A DNA stretch of 64,000 nt from Arthrobacter sp. Y81 (GCF_002929335.1 NZ_PJIL01000016.1:56732-120731); one strand, 5' to 3'; positions 27,701-36,317 are shown, numbered from the stretch's first letter. The notes: generated by a model not told the origin, from the letters alone. Translations and numbers: made by a program.

Positions 27701-29556
27701 ACTGCGCGCACCATGATGCTGGCCGTGTCGAGCCCCTTCTGGATGTACGTGTAGGTCCAGGTCTGCCGTCCCTGGGCCGGATGCCACGTGCCGCCGCCGT
27801 TGGTTGAGACTTCGACGCCGGCCACTATGCCGCCGGTATCGCTGGCCGTGCCGGAAACCGTCACGCTGCTGCCATGGGCAATCGTGGCTCCTGCAGCGGG
27901 GGAGGAGATGGTGGTCGTTGGCCCGGCAGCATCAGTACTGGCAGTTGCAGCGGCCAAGGCAGGATCACGCGTTCCGGGCTGGGCGCCCATGTCCGCCAGC
28001 AGATTGAGCTGTGCCTGCTGCATCCGCGGGTCTGCGGCGGCGCCGTCGCCGTCGTGCTCCTGGTCGAGGCCCCAGGTCCATTGCACGGATCCGGCGGAAA
28101 AGACCAGTGCTCCGCTGGCCGCACGGTACAGCGTTGTGTTGTGGGTGGTCGTTCCGGGTTTCACCGTGTTGCCGTAATCCTGGAGGTACTGCTCTGTGGC
28201 ACCGGTGGTGGTGGAAAGCCTGATCAGCCCCGCAGGCCTGAACCCGTTGTCCAGGTCCTCGTTGGACTCGTAGCCGACAGTGTGGGGTGCCAGCTGCGCG
28301 GAACTGCCGGCGGCGAGCGACCCGAGCGGTGTGTTGCGCCACAGGCGTGCCTTGCCCTCCGCAGCGCTGACCGTAACGGGCATGTCCGTGAAGTTGGACA
28401 TGTACAGGGTCCCGGTCAGTCCGTTCTCCGGCAGACCACCTCCATTGGCCTGTGAGGCAAATCTGGGATCGCGCCACGTTCCGGTCCACTCGGTGCTGGG
28501 ATCGATCTTGGCGTTGGACCACGTCTCTTTGTAGGAGGTGATGGTGCGGTATCCGGCCCCGTCCACCTGGGATGGTTCGTAACGCGTGCGCCAGTACATT
28601 TCGTTGCCGGACAGGAACTGCAGGTTCACGCCGGCGTCGCGGGCGGCCTCAACATTGGCGCGCTGGGCACCGGACCAGTATTCGTCGTGGCCCACGGAGA
28701 GGAAGACCTTATGGTTCAGGAGCTGGCCGCCGTTCCGGTGGGTGTCCACGCCGCTGATGTAACTGACGTCGTAGCCGTTCTTCTCCAGGAAACGCACCAG
28801 CGGGTATTCGTTGCCGAAGTAGAAATCCCGGCCCGAGGATTCGCCCCTGGTGGCAAAGGGCCGGTTGTAGCTGATTTTGTACGCCCGGCCGTTGACGGCT
28901 CCTTGGTAGAAGTCAGCCCCGCCGTAGGTGTTGTAGGCCTGCCACGTTGTGTCGGAGGTCTGGAAGACCACGTCCGAATGGCTGCCGTCGGATCGGACGA
29001 TGAAGGTGATGTGGCTTTGGCCGCCGGTGTCAGGCCGGGTCAGCAGGGCGACGTAGACGCCGGAAACTGCTGTGGCCGGCACCTGCCACGTGGCCGAGAC
29101 AGCCCATGTTCCGCAGTCGTAGAGTTCGGTTGCCACGTCCGAGCGGCATTGGGGCTGAGATTGCCTGAAGGCCAGCGGAGTGACGTTGGCGATCTTGCGG
29201 GCACCGAGGCCTTGGTACCAGCCGGTCCGGTAGATGGCGATGGTGTAGTTGGACGCGTTGGTGTCGACCTTGAAGTTAATCGGCTGGCCGGCATTGACGC
29301 TGATCTCTGTCGCGAATCCCTGGATGTCGGAATCCCCGGCGCCGTCGATGTCCCATTCCGAGGGCGGGCTCCCGGGCTTGGAGTTTTCACACGCAATAGC
29401 GTTCACGAGCGGGGCACAGGGGTCCGCCGCGAAGGCGAACGGTAAGAGTGCAGAGGGGGCCGCAACCGGCAGGAGGGCTGCCACCATGGCAATGGCCAGC
29501 AGGAAGATGACCCGCTTGAAGGCTTTCAGCGTGCGATCGGCTGAGGATACGGACAT
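24781..29556 (-). CDS. Large exported protein: N,N-dimethylformamidase-like domain plus four DUF4082 and Ig-like modules
   Basis: A 1591-residue exported protein. Residues 1-44 are a signal peptide (KRVIFLLAIAMVAALLPV ... FAFAADP). About 50-530 resemble the large subunit of N,N-dimethylformamidase (FYFGNEYPLVRFLEKNGYDVSYISG, LSVGHDEYWS, FLSGNEMYWRTRYE). An Ig-like domain follows (545-635, TISSPAAGATIAHGSSVTVSG), then four DUF4082 modules (about 640-790, 900-1045, 1150-1290, 1440-1591; RFYKSTGNTGTHVGSLW, VRFYKSAGNTGTHTG twice, IRFYKGATNLGTHTGSLW) separated by Big_5-type Ig domains (SSVPQATTVGAVFSKPV, SSVPLTTTVSATFSKPA). No LPXTG or C-terminal anchor. ATG 29556 is chosen because AGGAG lies six bases upstream and the signal peptide starts there. 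Substrate unknown; surface glycan or matrix role is inference. Confidence 0.85.
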   Translation of the reverse strand: MSVSSADRTLKAFKRVIFLLAIAMVAALLPVAAPSALLPFAFAADPCAPLVNAIACENSKPGSPPSEWDIDGAGDSDIQGFATEISVNAGQPINFKVDTNASNYTIAIYRTGWYQGLGARKIANVTPLAFRQSQPQCRSDVATELYDCGTWAVSATWQVPATAVSGVYVALLTRPDTGGQSHITFIVRSDGSHSDVVFQTSDTTWQAYNTYGGADFYQGAVNGRAYKISYNRPFATRGESSGRDFYFGNEYPLVRFLEKNGYDVSYISGVDTHRNGGQLLNHKVFLSVGHDEYWSGAQRANVEAARDAGVNLQFLSGNEMYWRTRYEPSQVDGAGYRTITSYKETWSNAKIDPSTEWTGTWRDPRFASQANGGGLPENGLTGTLYMSNFTDMPVTVSAAEGKARLWRNTPLGSLAAGSSAQLAPHTVGYESNEDLDNGFRPAGLIRLSTTTGATEQYLQDYGNTVKPGTTTHNTTLYRAASGALVFSAGSVQWTWGLDQEHDGDGAAADPRMQQAQLNLLADMGAQPGTRDPALAAATASTDAAGPTTTISSPAAGATIAHGSSVTVSGTASDTGGIVAGVEVSTNGGGTWHPAQGRQTWTYTYIQKGLDTASIMVRAVDDSANIGAVATRNLQLSGPYTVFGQQVPAVPDSQDGGAYELGMKITPSVDGFITGVRFYKSTGNTGTHVGSLWNSAGQRLATATFTSESASGWQKVLFSQPVTVSAGQKYVVSYTAPRGHYAIKDYQWANFGFTEPPLTVAGGFGSEPAGVYGSPDVFPQSSFGNGNYFVDAVFDTVDNTPLTAAGHWPLGGSSSVPQATTVGAVFSKPVTASSVQLTLKAADGTAVAGATGYDSTTRKVTFTPAAALPLATTFTANLSATASSGGTLTGGGSWSFTTVVSPPSPGTCPCSFFDDSVLPGIQEIRDGVPLTLGIRFSSTADGTVTGIRFYKSAGNTGTHTGTLFTAAGQQLATVTFANESTAGWQTAYFNQPVGMSANTEYIMAYKTTTGAYSATANGFGPGLSVGNLRADSDAGAYSYTADFPNVRSTASYLVDVVVQYPEPAFVAGAQTPVAGSSSVPLTTTVSATFSKPAVASSVQFALTGPGGTNVPGTMNYDSGAGKVTFTPSAQLAAGTAYTPTLTATSTTGQPLSAGGTWTFTTVPPPRTEGVCPCTLYQDTVSPSVLEVKDGVPLALGVRFASSTSGQVTGIRFYKSAGNTGTHTGSLFSITGQQLATVTYTAESTAGWQTATFSQPVAIAADTEYVAAYKSPTGTYSVTPGGFSTGFTSGPLRTAQDSGGFSYSGDFPGSSSSSSYLVDLVFQTSDVAPPPPPAPLAVTAQSPAPNATAVALNSQPSLTLSSSVQPGSSLVLTAGGTSIAGASALSADGRTVTFTPAQQLPASTVITASAANVVSTAGAALAPTSWQFTTLTPAPPPTQSLFASLLPQVGAATDIRAIELGVAFKSSVAGSVTAIRFYKGATNLGTHTGSLWTTSGVRLTKVTFTNETASGWQTATLPTPIALTVGTNYIVSYNAPLGRYSYTQNFFTKAWNSGALTARANNNGLYRFGSGTAVPNQTTNARNYFVDVVFAPN

Positions 29557-29923
29557 GTGAACTCCTGGAGTGAGTGCGCAGTTGCGGAATCGGGCGGTGC
29601 GCAATGCACTGCCCTGCATGCCGCCCCCCGGCGCAGCCAAACCAAGATATTCAGTTATCCTTCAAAGCCGGGTTGCGCTGTTTAACGCCCCTCACTGCAT
29701 CATGGCCAACCCAGCTCCGCTGGATCCTGCCAAGTCGAACCGATGTGAGACCACCGGCTCGAGCAGCGTCAAGCAACCCTTAGCCGCGAGTCTAAAGGCA
29801 GGCGGCCAAGGGTGGCAAGGGTTTGGCAGCTGCAAAATGCCCAAATCCGGGTTTTGTCGTTGCCACGCAGTAGATTTAGGGCAGGAACAAGCCGCTTCAG
29901 CCACTCAGGAGATCCGAAACACC
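29557..29923. other. Gene-free 367-bp divergent region before smc
   Basis: Separates the leftward DUF4082 gene from smc. The frame of smc stays open back to 29570, but the encoded stretch is unlike SMC and I treat it as untranslated. It is less GC-rich than its surroundings (for example around 29640-29660 and 29830-29890) and should contain promoters for both genes; no convincing -35/-10 pair was identified. Confidence 0.55.
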
Positions 29924-32900
29924 TTGCACCTCAAGAGCCTGACCGTCCGCGGATTCAAGTCGTTCGCGTCAGCCACGACGTTCGACTTTGAGCCGGGCGT
30001 CACTGCAGTGGTCGGCCCGAACGGCTCCGGGAAATCGAATGTCGTGGATGCGCTGGCCTGGGTCATGGGCGAACAGGGTGCCAAGACGCTGCGCGGCGGC
30101 AAGATGGAGGACGTCATCTTCGCGGGCACGTCCGGCCGTCCGCCGCTGGGCCGGGCACACGTGTCCCTGACCATCGACAACACAGACGGTGCGCTGCCGA
30201 TTGAATACAGCGAAGTGACCATCTCCCGGACGCTTTTCCGCACCGGCGGATCCGAATACGCCATCAACGGTGCCGGCTGCCGCCTCCTGGACATCCAGGA
30301 GCTCCTGTCCGATTCCGGCCTGGGCCGGGAAATGCACGTCATCGTGGGGCAGGGTCAGCTGGACAAGGTCCTGCACGCCACGCCGGAGGACCGGCGCGGC
30401 TTCATTGAAGAGGCAGCAGGCATCCTCAAGCACCGCCGGCGCAAGGAAAAGACGGTCCGGAAGCTGGAAGCGATGCAGGCAAACCTGCAGCGGCTGAGCG
30501 ACCTCACCAGCGAAATCCGCCGTCAGCTGACCCCGCTCGGCAAACAGGCCGAAGTGGCGCGCCGAGCCCAAAGCGTCCAGTTCGATGTACGGGACGCCCG
30601 GGCGCGGCTCCTCGCGGACGACCTCGTGCAGTTACAGTCCACCCTGGCCCAGGACGTGGCCGATGAATCTGCCCTGAAGGCGCGCAGGGCCGTTGTCGGG
30701 CAAGGCCTGGAAACCGGACGCCAGCGGCAGGCAGCCCTGGAACAGCTTGCGGCCGAAGCCACACCAAAGCTCAACGCTGCCCGGGACACGTGGTATCAGC
30801 TCTCGGCGGGGCGGGAGAGGATGCGCTCCCTCGGGTCTCTTGCCGAAGAGCGGCGCCGGTTGCTTGGTGCCGCGGACGATGTCCCGGACTCCGGCCGGGA
30901 CCCGGAGCAGCTCGAACGGAACGCGGCGCGGGTCCGCGAAGAACAGCGGGCGCTGGAAGACGGCATCCTGGAAAAACGCACTGCACTGGAGGCCGCCACG
31001 GCAGCCAAGCAGGATGCCGAAAGTGCGGCCAGCGCCGAGGACAAAAGACTGGCCGCGGTACTCCGCGCTGCAGCGGACCGCCGCGAAGGGCTGGCAAAAC
31101 TGGCAGGCCAGGTGGGCGCCGCCCGGTCGCGCGTTGAGTCCGCGCAGGCAGAACTTGGCAGGCTCCGGGAATCCCAGGCTGCGGGCGACGAGCGCCGCCG
31201 CCGCGCCCAGAGCGAGTTCACTGCACTGGAATCGCAAGTGGCAGGCGTCGAGGACGGCGAGGAAACACTTGACGCCGATTACGAGGACGCCAGCGCTGTC
31301 CTGGACTCAATCCTGGCGGACATCGATGAGCTGAAATCCGCCGAGCGTGAGGGCGAACGGGAACGGGACGCCCTCGTGGCCCGGCGGGATGCGCTGCAGC
31401 TGGGGCTCAGCCGTAAGGATGGTTCGGGTCGCGTCGCCGATTCGGGATTGCCCGGCATCGTAGGGCCCCTTGCGTCGATGCTCGCCGTCGAGGCCGGCTT
31501 TGAAGCGGCAATCGCCGCTGCCCTGGGAAATTCCTCTGACGCCGTCGTCGTCCGGGACGCCGGCACCGCCGTCGAAGCCCTGCAGCTGCTTAAGGACGAC
31601 GACGCCGGCCTTGCCTCGCTGCTGCTGGCAGCCCCTGACGGATGCGCCGAGGAAGTGTCAGCAGGGACATCCGCGCCTGGTCCACAGCCCCTTGCCGGCG
31701 GTGCCCGTTGGGCTGCGGACCTGGTCACGGCCTCGGGACCGCTGCTGGGAAGCCTCGTGCGCACGCTGCTGGCCGGAACAGCTGTTGTTGAGGACCTCGA
31801 ATCGGCGTCAGAGCTCATCCAGGCGCAACCAGGGCTGACTGTGGTGACTCGTGCGGGCGACGCCTTCACTGCTTTCACCGTCCGGGGCGGTTCGGCGAAT
31901 GCGCCGTCGCTGCTGGAGGTGCAGGCCGCCGTCGACGACGCTGAAGCAAGGCTCGCCAGTGTCTGCGCGGACCTTGAACGGAACCGGTTTGCTTTGGCCT
32001 CGGCCCAGGCCCGCCGGGCAGAAGCCCAGGAGCGCGCGGACACCGCCTTGGACCGGCTCCACGAATCGGATGCCAGGCTCGCTGCCGTGGCCGAACGGCT
32101 GGGCCACTTGAACTCAGTGCTGCGAAGCGCAGTGGGCGAGAGCGAACGGCTTGGCACGTCGCTGGCCAAGGCCGAGGCAAACATCGTTGCCGAGCAGGAG
32201 GCTCTGCAGGCCGCGGCCGCGCGACTGGACGCAGCCCGGGAGGCCCCTGAGGATGAGGAGCCCTCGCCGGAACTCCGCGACGAACTGGCGGCTGCGGCGT
32301 CGGCGGCGAGGTCGGCCGAGATGGAGGCCAGGCTTTCCCTGCGGAGCGCCGAGGAACAGCTGACGGCCACCCGCAACCGGGTCCTGTCCCTTGAACGGGC
32401 AGCGGTGGCCGAGCGCCGCGCACGTGAAGAGGCCGCTCAGCGGGCCCGCCGCCGCCGGCTCCAGGCCGGCAGGGCGGCGGCTGTTTCGGCCGCTGTGGAG
32501 CAGGTCGTCGCTTTCATGGACGTCTCCGTGGATCTTGCCCTGCGCGCGCGGGATCTCGCAGAGGAAGAACGGGAGCACCGGGACCGCGAACTCGTGGAGG
32601 TCCGGTCGCAGAACGACACACTCGGCCGGGAGCTGGCGGAACTGACGGACTCGGTGCACCGCGATGAGCTTGCCCGCACCCAGCAGCGGCTGCGGATCGA
32701 GGCCCTCGAACTGCGCTCGATCGAGGAACTCGGCCTGTCGCCGGACCAGTTGGTGGCGGACTACGGACCTGACCAGCCGGTGCCCGTACCCGCTGGGGAA
32801 ACCGGTGACAAGTGGGCGGCACTCCGCGCACCTGTGGACGACGACGGAAAGCCGGTCCGGGAAGGCAAACCGTTCGTTCGCGAAGAGCAGGAAAAACGGC

Positions 32901-33532
32901 TCCGGAAAGCAGAGCGGGACCTGTCCTCCCTGGGGCGGGTGAATCCGCTGGCGCTCGAGGAATTCGCTGCTTTGGAGGAACGGCACCAATTCCTCAGCAC
33001 CCAGCTCGAAGACCTTAAGTCCAGCCGCAAGGACCTGCTGGACATCATCAAGGAAGTGGATGATCGGGTGCAGAAGGTGTTCGCCGAAGCGTTCGCCGAC
33101 ACCTCGGCGCAGTTTGTCCGCGTTTTCGCGCGGCTCTTTCCCGGCGGCGAAGGCAGGCTCGTCCTGACCGACCCCTCCGACATGCTGACCACCGGAATTG
33201 AGGTCGAGGCACGGCCGGCCGGCAAGAAGATCAAGCGCCTCTCCCTGCTGTCCGGCGGCGAGCGTTCACTGACGGCAGTTGCCCTGCTCGTTGCCATCTT
33301 CAAGGCGCGGCCGTCGCCGTTCTACGTGATGGACGAGGTCGAGGCCGCCCTGGACGACACCAACCTGGGCCGGCTCATTACCATTTTTGAGGAACTCCGC
33401 GAGTCCAGCCAGCTGATCGTCATCACGCACCAGAAGCGGACCATGGAGGTTGCTGATGCGCTCTACGGGGTCACCATGCGGGGCGACGGTGTCTCAACGG
33501 TCATCAGCCAGCGCCTCGGAGCCGAAGTCTAA
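29924..33532 (+). CDS. smc: Chromosome segregation protein SMC
   Basis: A 1202-residue SMC ATPase that organises and segregates the chromosome with ScpA/ScpB. The head has Walker A GPNGSGKSNVVDAL (near residue 33) and the C-terminal signature LSGGERSLTAVALL followed by Walker B YVMDEVEAALDD. Two long coiled coils flank a hinge at about 500-640 (GLPGIVGPLASMLAVEAGFEAAIAAALG). The start is the TTG giving MHLKSLTVRGFKSF, the conserved SMC N-terminus; AGGAG lies 12 bases upstream, a little far. ftsY follows after 74 bases. Confidence 0.95.
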   Translation: MHLKSLTVRGFKSFASATTFDFEPGVTAVVGPNGSGKSNVVDALAWVMGEQGAKTLRGGKMEDVIFAGTSGRPPLGRAHVSLTIDNTDGALPIEYSEVTISRTLFRTGGSEYAINGAGCRLLDIQELLSDSGLGREMHVIVGQGQLDKVLHATPEDRRGFIEEAAGILKHRRRKEKTVRKLEAMQANLQRLSDLTSEIRRQLTPLGKQAEVARRAQSVQFDVRDARARLLADDLVQLQSTLAQDVADESALKARRAVVGQGLETGRQRQAALEQLAAEATPKLNAARDTWYQLSAGRERMRSLGSLAEERRRLLGAADDVPDSGRDPEQLERNAARVREEQRALEDGILEKRTALEAATAAKQDAESAASAEDKRLAAVLRAAADRREGLAKLAGQVGAARSRVESAQAELGRLRESQAAGDERRRRAQSEFTALESQVAGVEDGEETLDADYEDASAVLDSILADIDELKSAEREGERERDALVARRDALQLGLSRKDGSGRVADSGLPGIVGPLASMLAVEAGFEAAIAAALGNSSDAVVVRDAGTAVEALQLLKDDDAGLASLLLAAPDGCAEEVSAGTSAPGPQPLAGGARWAADLVTASGPLLGSLVRTLLAGTAVVEDLESASELIQAQPGLTVVTRAGDAFTAFTVRGGSANAPSLLEVQAAVDDAEARLASVCADLERNRFALASAQARRAEAQERADTALDRLHESDARLAAVAERLGHLNSVLRSAVGESERLGTSLAKAEANIVAEQEALQAAAARLDAAREAPEDEEPSPELRDELAAAASAARSAEMEARLSLRSAEEQLTATRNRVLSLERAAVAERRAREEAAQRARRRRLQAGRAAAVSAAVEQVVAFMDVSVDLALRARDLAEEEREHRDRELVEVRSQNDTLGRELAELTDSVHRDELARTQQRLRIEALELRSIEELGLSPDQLVADYGPDQPVPVPAGETGDKWAALRAPVDDDGKPVREGKPFVREEQEKRLRKAERDLSSLGRVNPLALEEFAALEERHQFLSTQLEDLKSSRKDLLDIIKEVDDRVQKVFAEAFADTSAQFVRVFARLFPGGEGRLVLTDPSDMLTTGIEVEARPAGKKIKRLSLLSGGERSLTAVALLVAIFKARPSPFYVMDEVEAALDDTNLGRLITIFEELRESSQLIVITHQKRTMEVADALYGVTMRGDGVSTVISQRLGAEV

Positions 33533-33606
33533 CCCGCATTCGGCCGAGCGCTGACGTCCGGCTGAGGCTCCGGCAGCGTCCGCTGCGATTGTGAGAAGCT
33601 AGGGGA

Positions 33607-34821
33607 GTGAATGACATCCTCCCCATTATTCTTGCCATCCTCGCTGCCCTGGTGGTCATTGGCGGGCTGATCCCGGTCTTCATCAAGACCCGCCGGAACA
33701 TTACCAAGTACCCGGGCACCCGCGACGCCAACGACCCCGTCGAGTCCGCGCGCAGCGCGGGCGGAACGCTGGTGGAGGACCGCCCGGCGGTGACGCCTGA
33801 ACGCAAGGCGCCCGACGCCGTCGACCTCGAAGAACTGGAAACGGCCGAGGTCCCCGACGACGCGGCGGGACTTGAGGTCATTGCGGTGGAGACGCCGCTT
33901 CCGGTGGCGGGACGCCTCACCCGGCTCCGCGAACGCCTGGTCAAGTCAAACAACATCCTCGGCAAGGGCCTGCTGGCCCTCCTGTCCAGCGACAAGATTG
34001 ATGAAGACGTCTGGGACGAAGTCGAAGAGACCCTCCTGCTCGCCGATCTTGGCACCGAACCGACCATGCAGTTGGTCGACGCCCTCCGGGAGCGCGTCAA
34101 GGTGCTGGGAACACGGACCCCCGAGCAGGTGAAAGCCCTGCTTCGCGAAGAACTGATCAAGCTCGTGGACCCGACCATGGACCGCAGCCTCCGCACGGAG
34201 CGCCACGCCGACACTCCCTCCGTCATGATGGTGGTGGGCGTGAACGGAGTCGGCAAGACCACGACCGTAGGCAAGCTCGCCCGCGTCCTCGTGGCCGAGG
34301 ACAAGGACGTCCTGCTGGGCGCGGCGGACACCTTCCGTGCGGCCGCCGCCGAACAGCTCGCCACATGGGGCCAGCGGGTGGGCGTGCCCACCGTCAAGTC
34401 CGACGTCGACGGCGCCGATCCCGCCTCCGTTGCCTACGAAGCGGTCAAGGCAGGCATCGACCAGGAAGTCGACGTTGTCATGATCGATACCGCCGGCCGG
34501 CTCCAGAACAAAGTGGGCCTCATGGACGAACTCAGCAAGGTCAAGCGTGTCATCGAGAAGCTGGCCGAGGTGGACGAGGTCCTGCTGGTGCTGGACGCCA
34601 CTACCGGACAAAACGGCCTGAACCAGGCCCGGGTGTTCTCCGAGGTGGTCAACATCACCGGTATCGTCCTCACCAAGCTGGACGGCACGGCCAAGGGCGG
34701 CATCGTGGTGGCCATCCAGAAGTCGCTCGGCGTCCCCGTCAAGCTGATCGGTCTGGGCGAGGGCGCGGACGACCTTGCCCCGTTCGAAGTCGAGAGTTTT
34801 GTGGACGCGCTGCTGAACTAA
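33607..34821 (+). CDS. ftsY: Signal recognition particle receptor FtsY
   Basis: SRP receptor GTPase that docks ribosomes at the translocon. The 404 residues have an N-terminal membrane helix (ILPIILAILAALVVIGGLIPVFI, residues 4-26), an acidic linker to about 100, and the NG domain: GVNGVGKTTTVGKLA (211-225), DTFRAAAAEQL, DTAGRLQNK and TKLDGTAKGG. The membrane helix is typical of actinobacterial FtsY. Its stop codon overlaps that of the converging MFS gene by three bases. ffh, its partner, is also in this window at 39627. Confidence 0.97.
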   Translation: MNDILPIILAILAALVVIGGLIPVFIKTRRNITKYPGTRDANDPVESARSAGGTLVEDRPAVTPERKAPDAVDLEELETAEVPDDAAGLEVIAVETPLPVAGRLTRLRERLVKSNNILGKGLLALLSSDKIDEDVWDEVEETLLLADLGTEPTMQLVDALRERVKVLGTRTPEQVKALLREELIKLVDPTMDRSLRTERHADTPSVMMVVGVNGVGKTTTVGKLARVLVAEDKDVLLGAADTFRAAAAEQLATWGQRVGVPTVKSDVDGADPASVAYEAVKAGIDQEVDVVMIDTAGRLQNKVGLMDELSKVKRVIEKLAEVDEVLLVLDATTGQNGLNQARVFSEVVNITGIVLTKLDGTAKGGIVVAIQKSLGVPVKLIGLGEGADDLAPFEVESFVDALLN

Positions 34822-36080
34822 GCGGTTCGCCGAAACGTCTCACGGGCGAACAGCCAGCCGGCGGCAGCGACGATCAGCACTCCGCCGGTGACGCCGAAGG
34901 CCCAGCCGTAGCCGAGCCGGTCGGCGAGGAGCCCGGCGAGAACCGGGCCGATGATGGCGCCGGCGTCGGACATCATCTGGAAGGCGGCCAGCACGCGGCC
35001 GCCGGAGCGGCCATTGCCGATCACATCGGCAATGGCGGCCTGCTGGGCAGGTCCCAGCAGGCCCGAACCAATACCTGCGACGGCGGAGGCCGCCAGGAAC
35101 CAGGGCATGTCGTGGGTCAGCCCGATTCCCGCTGTCGCCACGCCGGTGAGGACCAGCCCGGCAATCATCATGGGCTTCCGGCCGAGGCTGTCCGCGAGTT
35201 TCCCCGAGACCGTGAGCGCTGCGGCGTTGCCGCCGGCAAAGACGGCCAGGGCCCACCCCGCCGCCGCGGGTCCGGCACCCAGCGCCGCAACAGCGAAAAG
35301 CGGAACAGTGGCCATGCGCACACCGAAGGTTGCCCAGCCGTTGGCGAAGCTGGAGAAAAGGCCTGCCCGGTAGGCGCTGTCATGCAGAGCCTCACCCAGG
35401 CCCATGGCCTGCTCCAGTCCGCCGTCCTTGCGTGATTTACCGGGGACGTGGCTGAGCTGGGTCTGCACCACAAGCGCCGCCAGGACCAGCGCGGCCGCAT
35501 ACGCCAGGAACGGAATGCGAAGACCGAAGCCGGCAAGCAGGCCGCCCACAATGGGTCCGCAGACATTGCCGATCAGGAAAGCGGAAGCGTACGCGCCGGA
35601 AACCCGGCCGCGGCTCTCCGGCGGCGCAAGCCGCACCACCAGGGCCATTGAAGCCACCGTGAACATCACAGAACCCGCGCCGCCGAGGCCCCGGAAGATG
35701 AGCAGCTGCCAATAGTCCTGGGCGAACGCGCACGCTGCGGTTGAGGCCGCCACGATCAGCAGTCCGGCCACATAGACGGGCCGTTCGCCCAGCCTCACGA
35801 TCAGGGCGCCGCCGGCTGGTGCGAACAGCAGCCGCATGAATGCAAAAATACTCACGATCACGGCGGCGGCAGTGGCCCCGACGTCGAAGGTGGTGGCGAA
35901 CTGGGGCAACACCGGCGCCACCAGTCCGAAACCGAGCGCAATCAGGAACGCCGCGGCGAGCATCACCTTGATGTCGCGCGGCAACCTGGTGGTAGCGGGC
36001 TGCGCCGCACCATCCGTGCGGCCGGACTGGGCCCTGTTCCGGCGCGGCAGGGCCTTGGCGGGGCGGAAACGATCGGTCAT
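34818..36080 (-). CDS. MFS transporter (drug-exporter type)
   Basis: A 420-residue 12-TM major facilitator. The motif GGALIVRLGERPVYVAGLL is the loop 2-3 signature, RGLGGAGSVMFTVASMALVVRLAPPESRGRVSGAYASAF is typical of drug:H+ antiporters, and GKLADSLGRKPMMIAGL repeats it in the second half. The soluble basic N-terminus (MTDRFRPAKALPRRNR) starts at ATG 36080, with AAGGAC upstream and a possible -10 TATAGC at 36107-36102; the frame is open further but would cross the amtB control region. Substrate unknown. Confidence 0.86.
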   Translation of the reverse strand: MTDRFRPAKALPRRNRAQSGRTDGAAQPATTRLPRDIKVMLAAAFLIALGFGLVAPVLPQFATTFDVGATAAAVIVSIFAFMRLLFAPAGGALIVRLGERPVYVAGLLIVAASTAACAFAQDYWQLLIFRGLGGAGSVMFTVASMALVVRLAPPESRGRVSGAYASAFLIGNVCGPIVGGLLAGFGLRIPFLAYAAALVLAALVVQTQLSHVPGKSRKDGGLEQAMGLGEALHDSAYRAGLFSSFANGWATFGVRMATVPLFAVAALGAGPAAAGWALAVFAGGNAAALTVSGKLADSLGRKPMMIAGLVLTGVATAGIGLTHDMPWFLAASAVAGIGSGLLGPAQQAAIADVIGNGRSGGRVLAAFQMMSDAGAIIGPVLAGLLADRLGYGWAFGVTGGVLIVAAAGWLFARETFRRTA

Positions 36081-36128
36081 GGGGCCGGTGTCCTTGCGGG
36101 TGCTATAAAGGGGCGGTTTTGGACTGCT

Positions 36129-36144
36129 GAAACATAACCGTAAC
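36129..36144 (+). promoter_or_regulatory. GlnR-like site GAAAC-N6-GTAAC upstream of amtB
   Basis: GAAAC (36129-36133) and GTAAC (36140-36144) are spaced by six bases, as in the alternating half-sites described for actinobacterial GlnR. It is 174 bases before the amtB start. Nitrogen control of amtB-glnK by GlnR is known in actinobacteria; the site here is a visual match only. Confidence 0.4.
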
Positions 36145-36174
36145 AAGCAGGATATGCACCATTTACTTCCGGGA

Positions 36175-36190
36175 GGTTGTTGTAACAACC
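36175..36190. promoter_or_regulatory. Palindrome GGTTGTT-GT-AACAACC upstream of amtB
   Basis: Seven-base arms around a two-base spacer, in the divergent gap between the MFS gene and amtB. A transcription-factor operator is likely but the factor is unknown. Confidence 0.45.
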
Positions 36191-36254
36191 CGGACATCTA
36201 ATTCCTCCGCCGGCGAAACACAGCCCGGCAAAAATCGTCTAAGAACGCAAAACG

Positions 36255-36288
36255 CGTTGTTCCAGCGGAAGACTCCGCTGGAACAACT
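36255..36288 (+). promoter_or_regulatory. 14-bp perfect stem-loop in the amtB leader
   Basis: GTTGTTCCAGCGGA (36256-36269) pairs perfectly with TCCGCTGGAACAAC (36274-36287) around AGAC. It ends 30 bases before the amtB ATG and is followed by CTAAGCATCTAGG, so there is no T-run. It could be an attenuator, a protein-binding stem or an RNA stabiliser. Confidence 0.6.
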
Positions 36289-36317
36289 AAGCATCTAGGC
36301 AAGGGAGGACGTGCACC

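Noticed and set aside
29570..29923. N-terminal extension of SMC from 29570
   Set aside because: The extra 118 residues do not resemble SMC; the TTG giving MHLKSLTVRGFKSF matches the family start.
21266..29923. Mobile-element origin of the mutM-smc block
   Set aside because: No transposase, integrase, terminal repeat or tRNA att site is visible and GC content matches the neighbours.
36081..36197. N-terminal extension of the MFS exporter to 36197
   Set aside because: It would cross the GlnR-like site and palindrome; the ATG at 36080 has a ribosome site and yields a normal MFS N-terminus.
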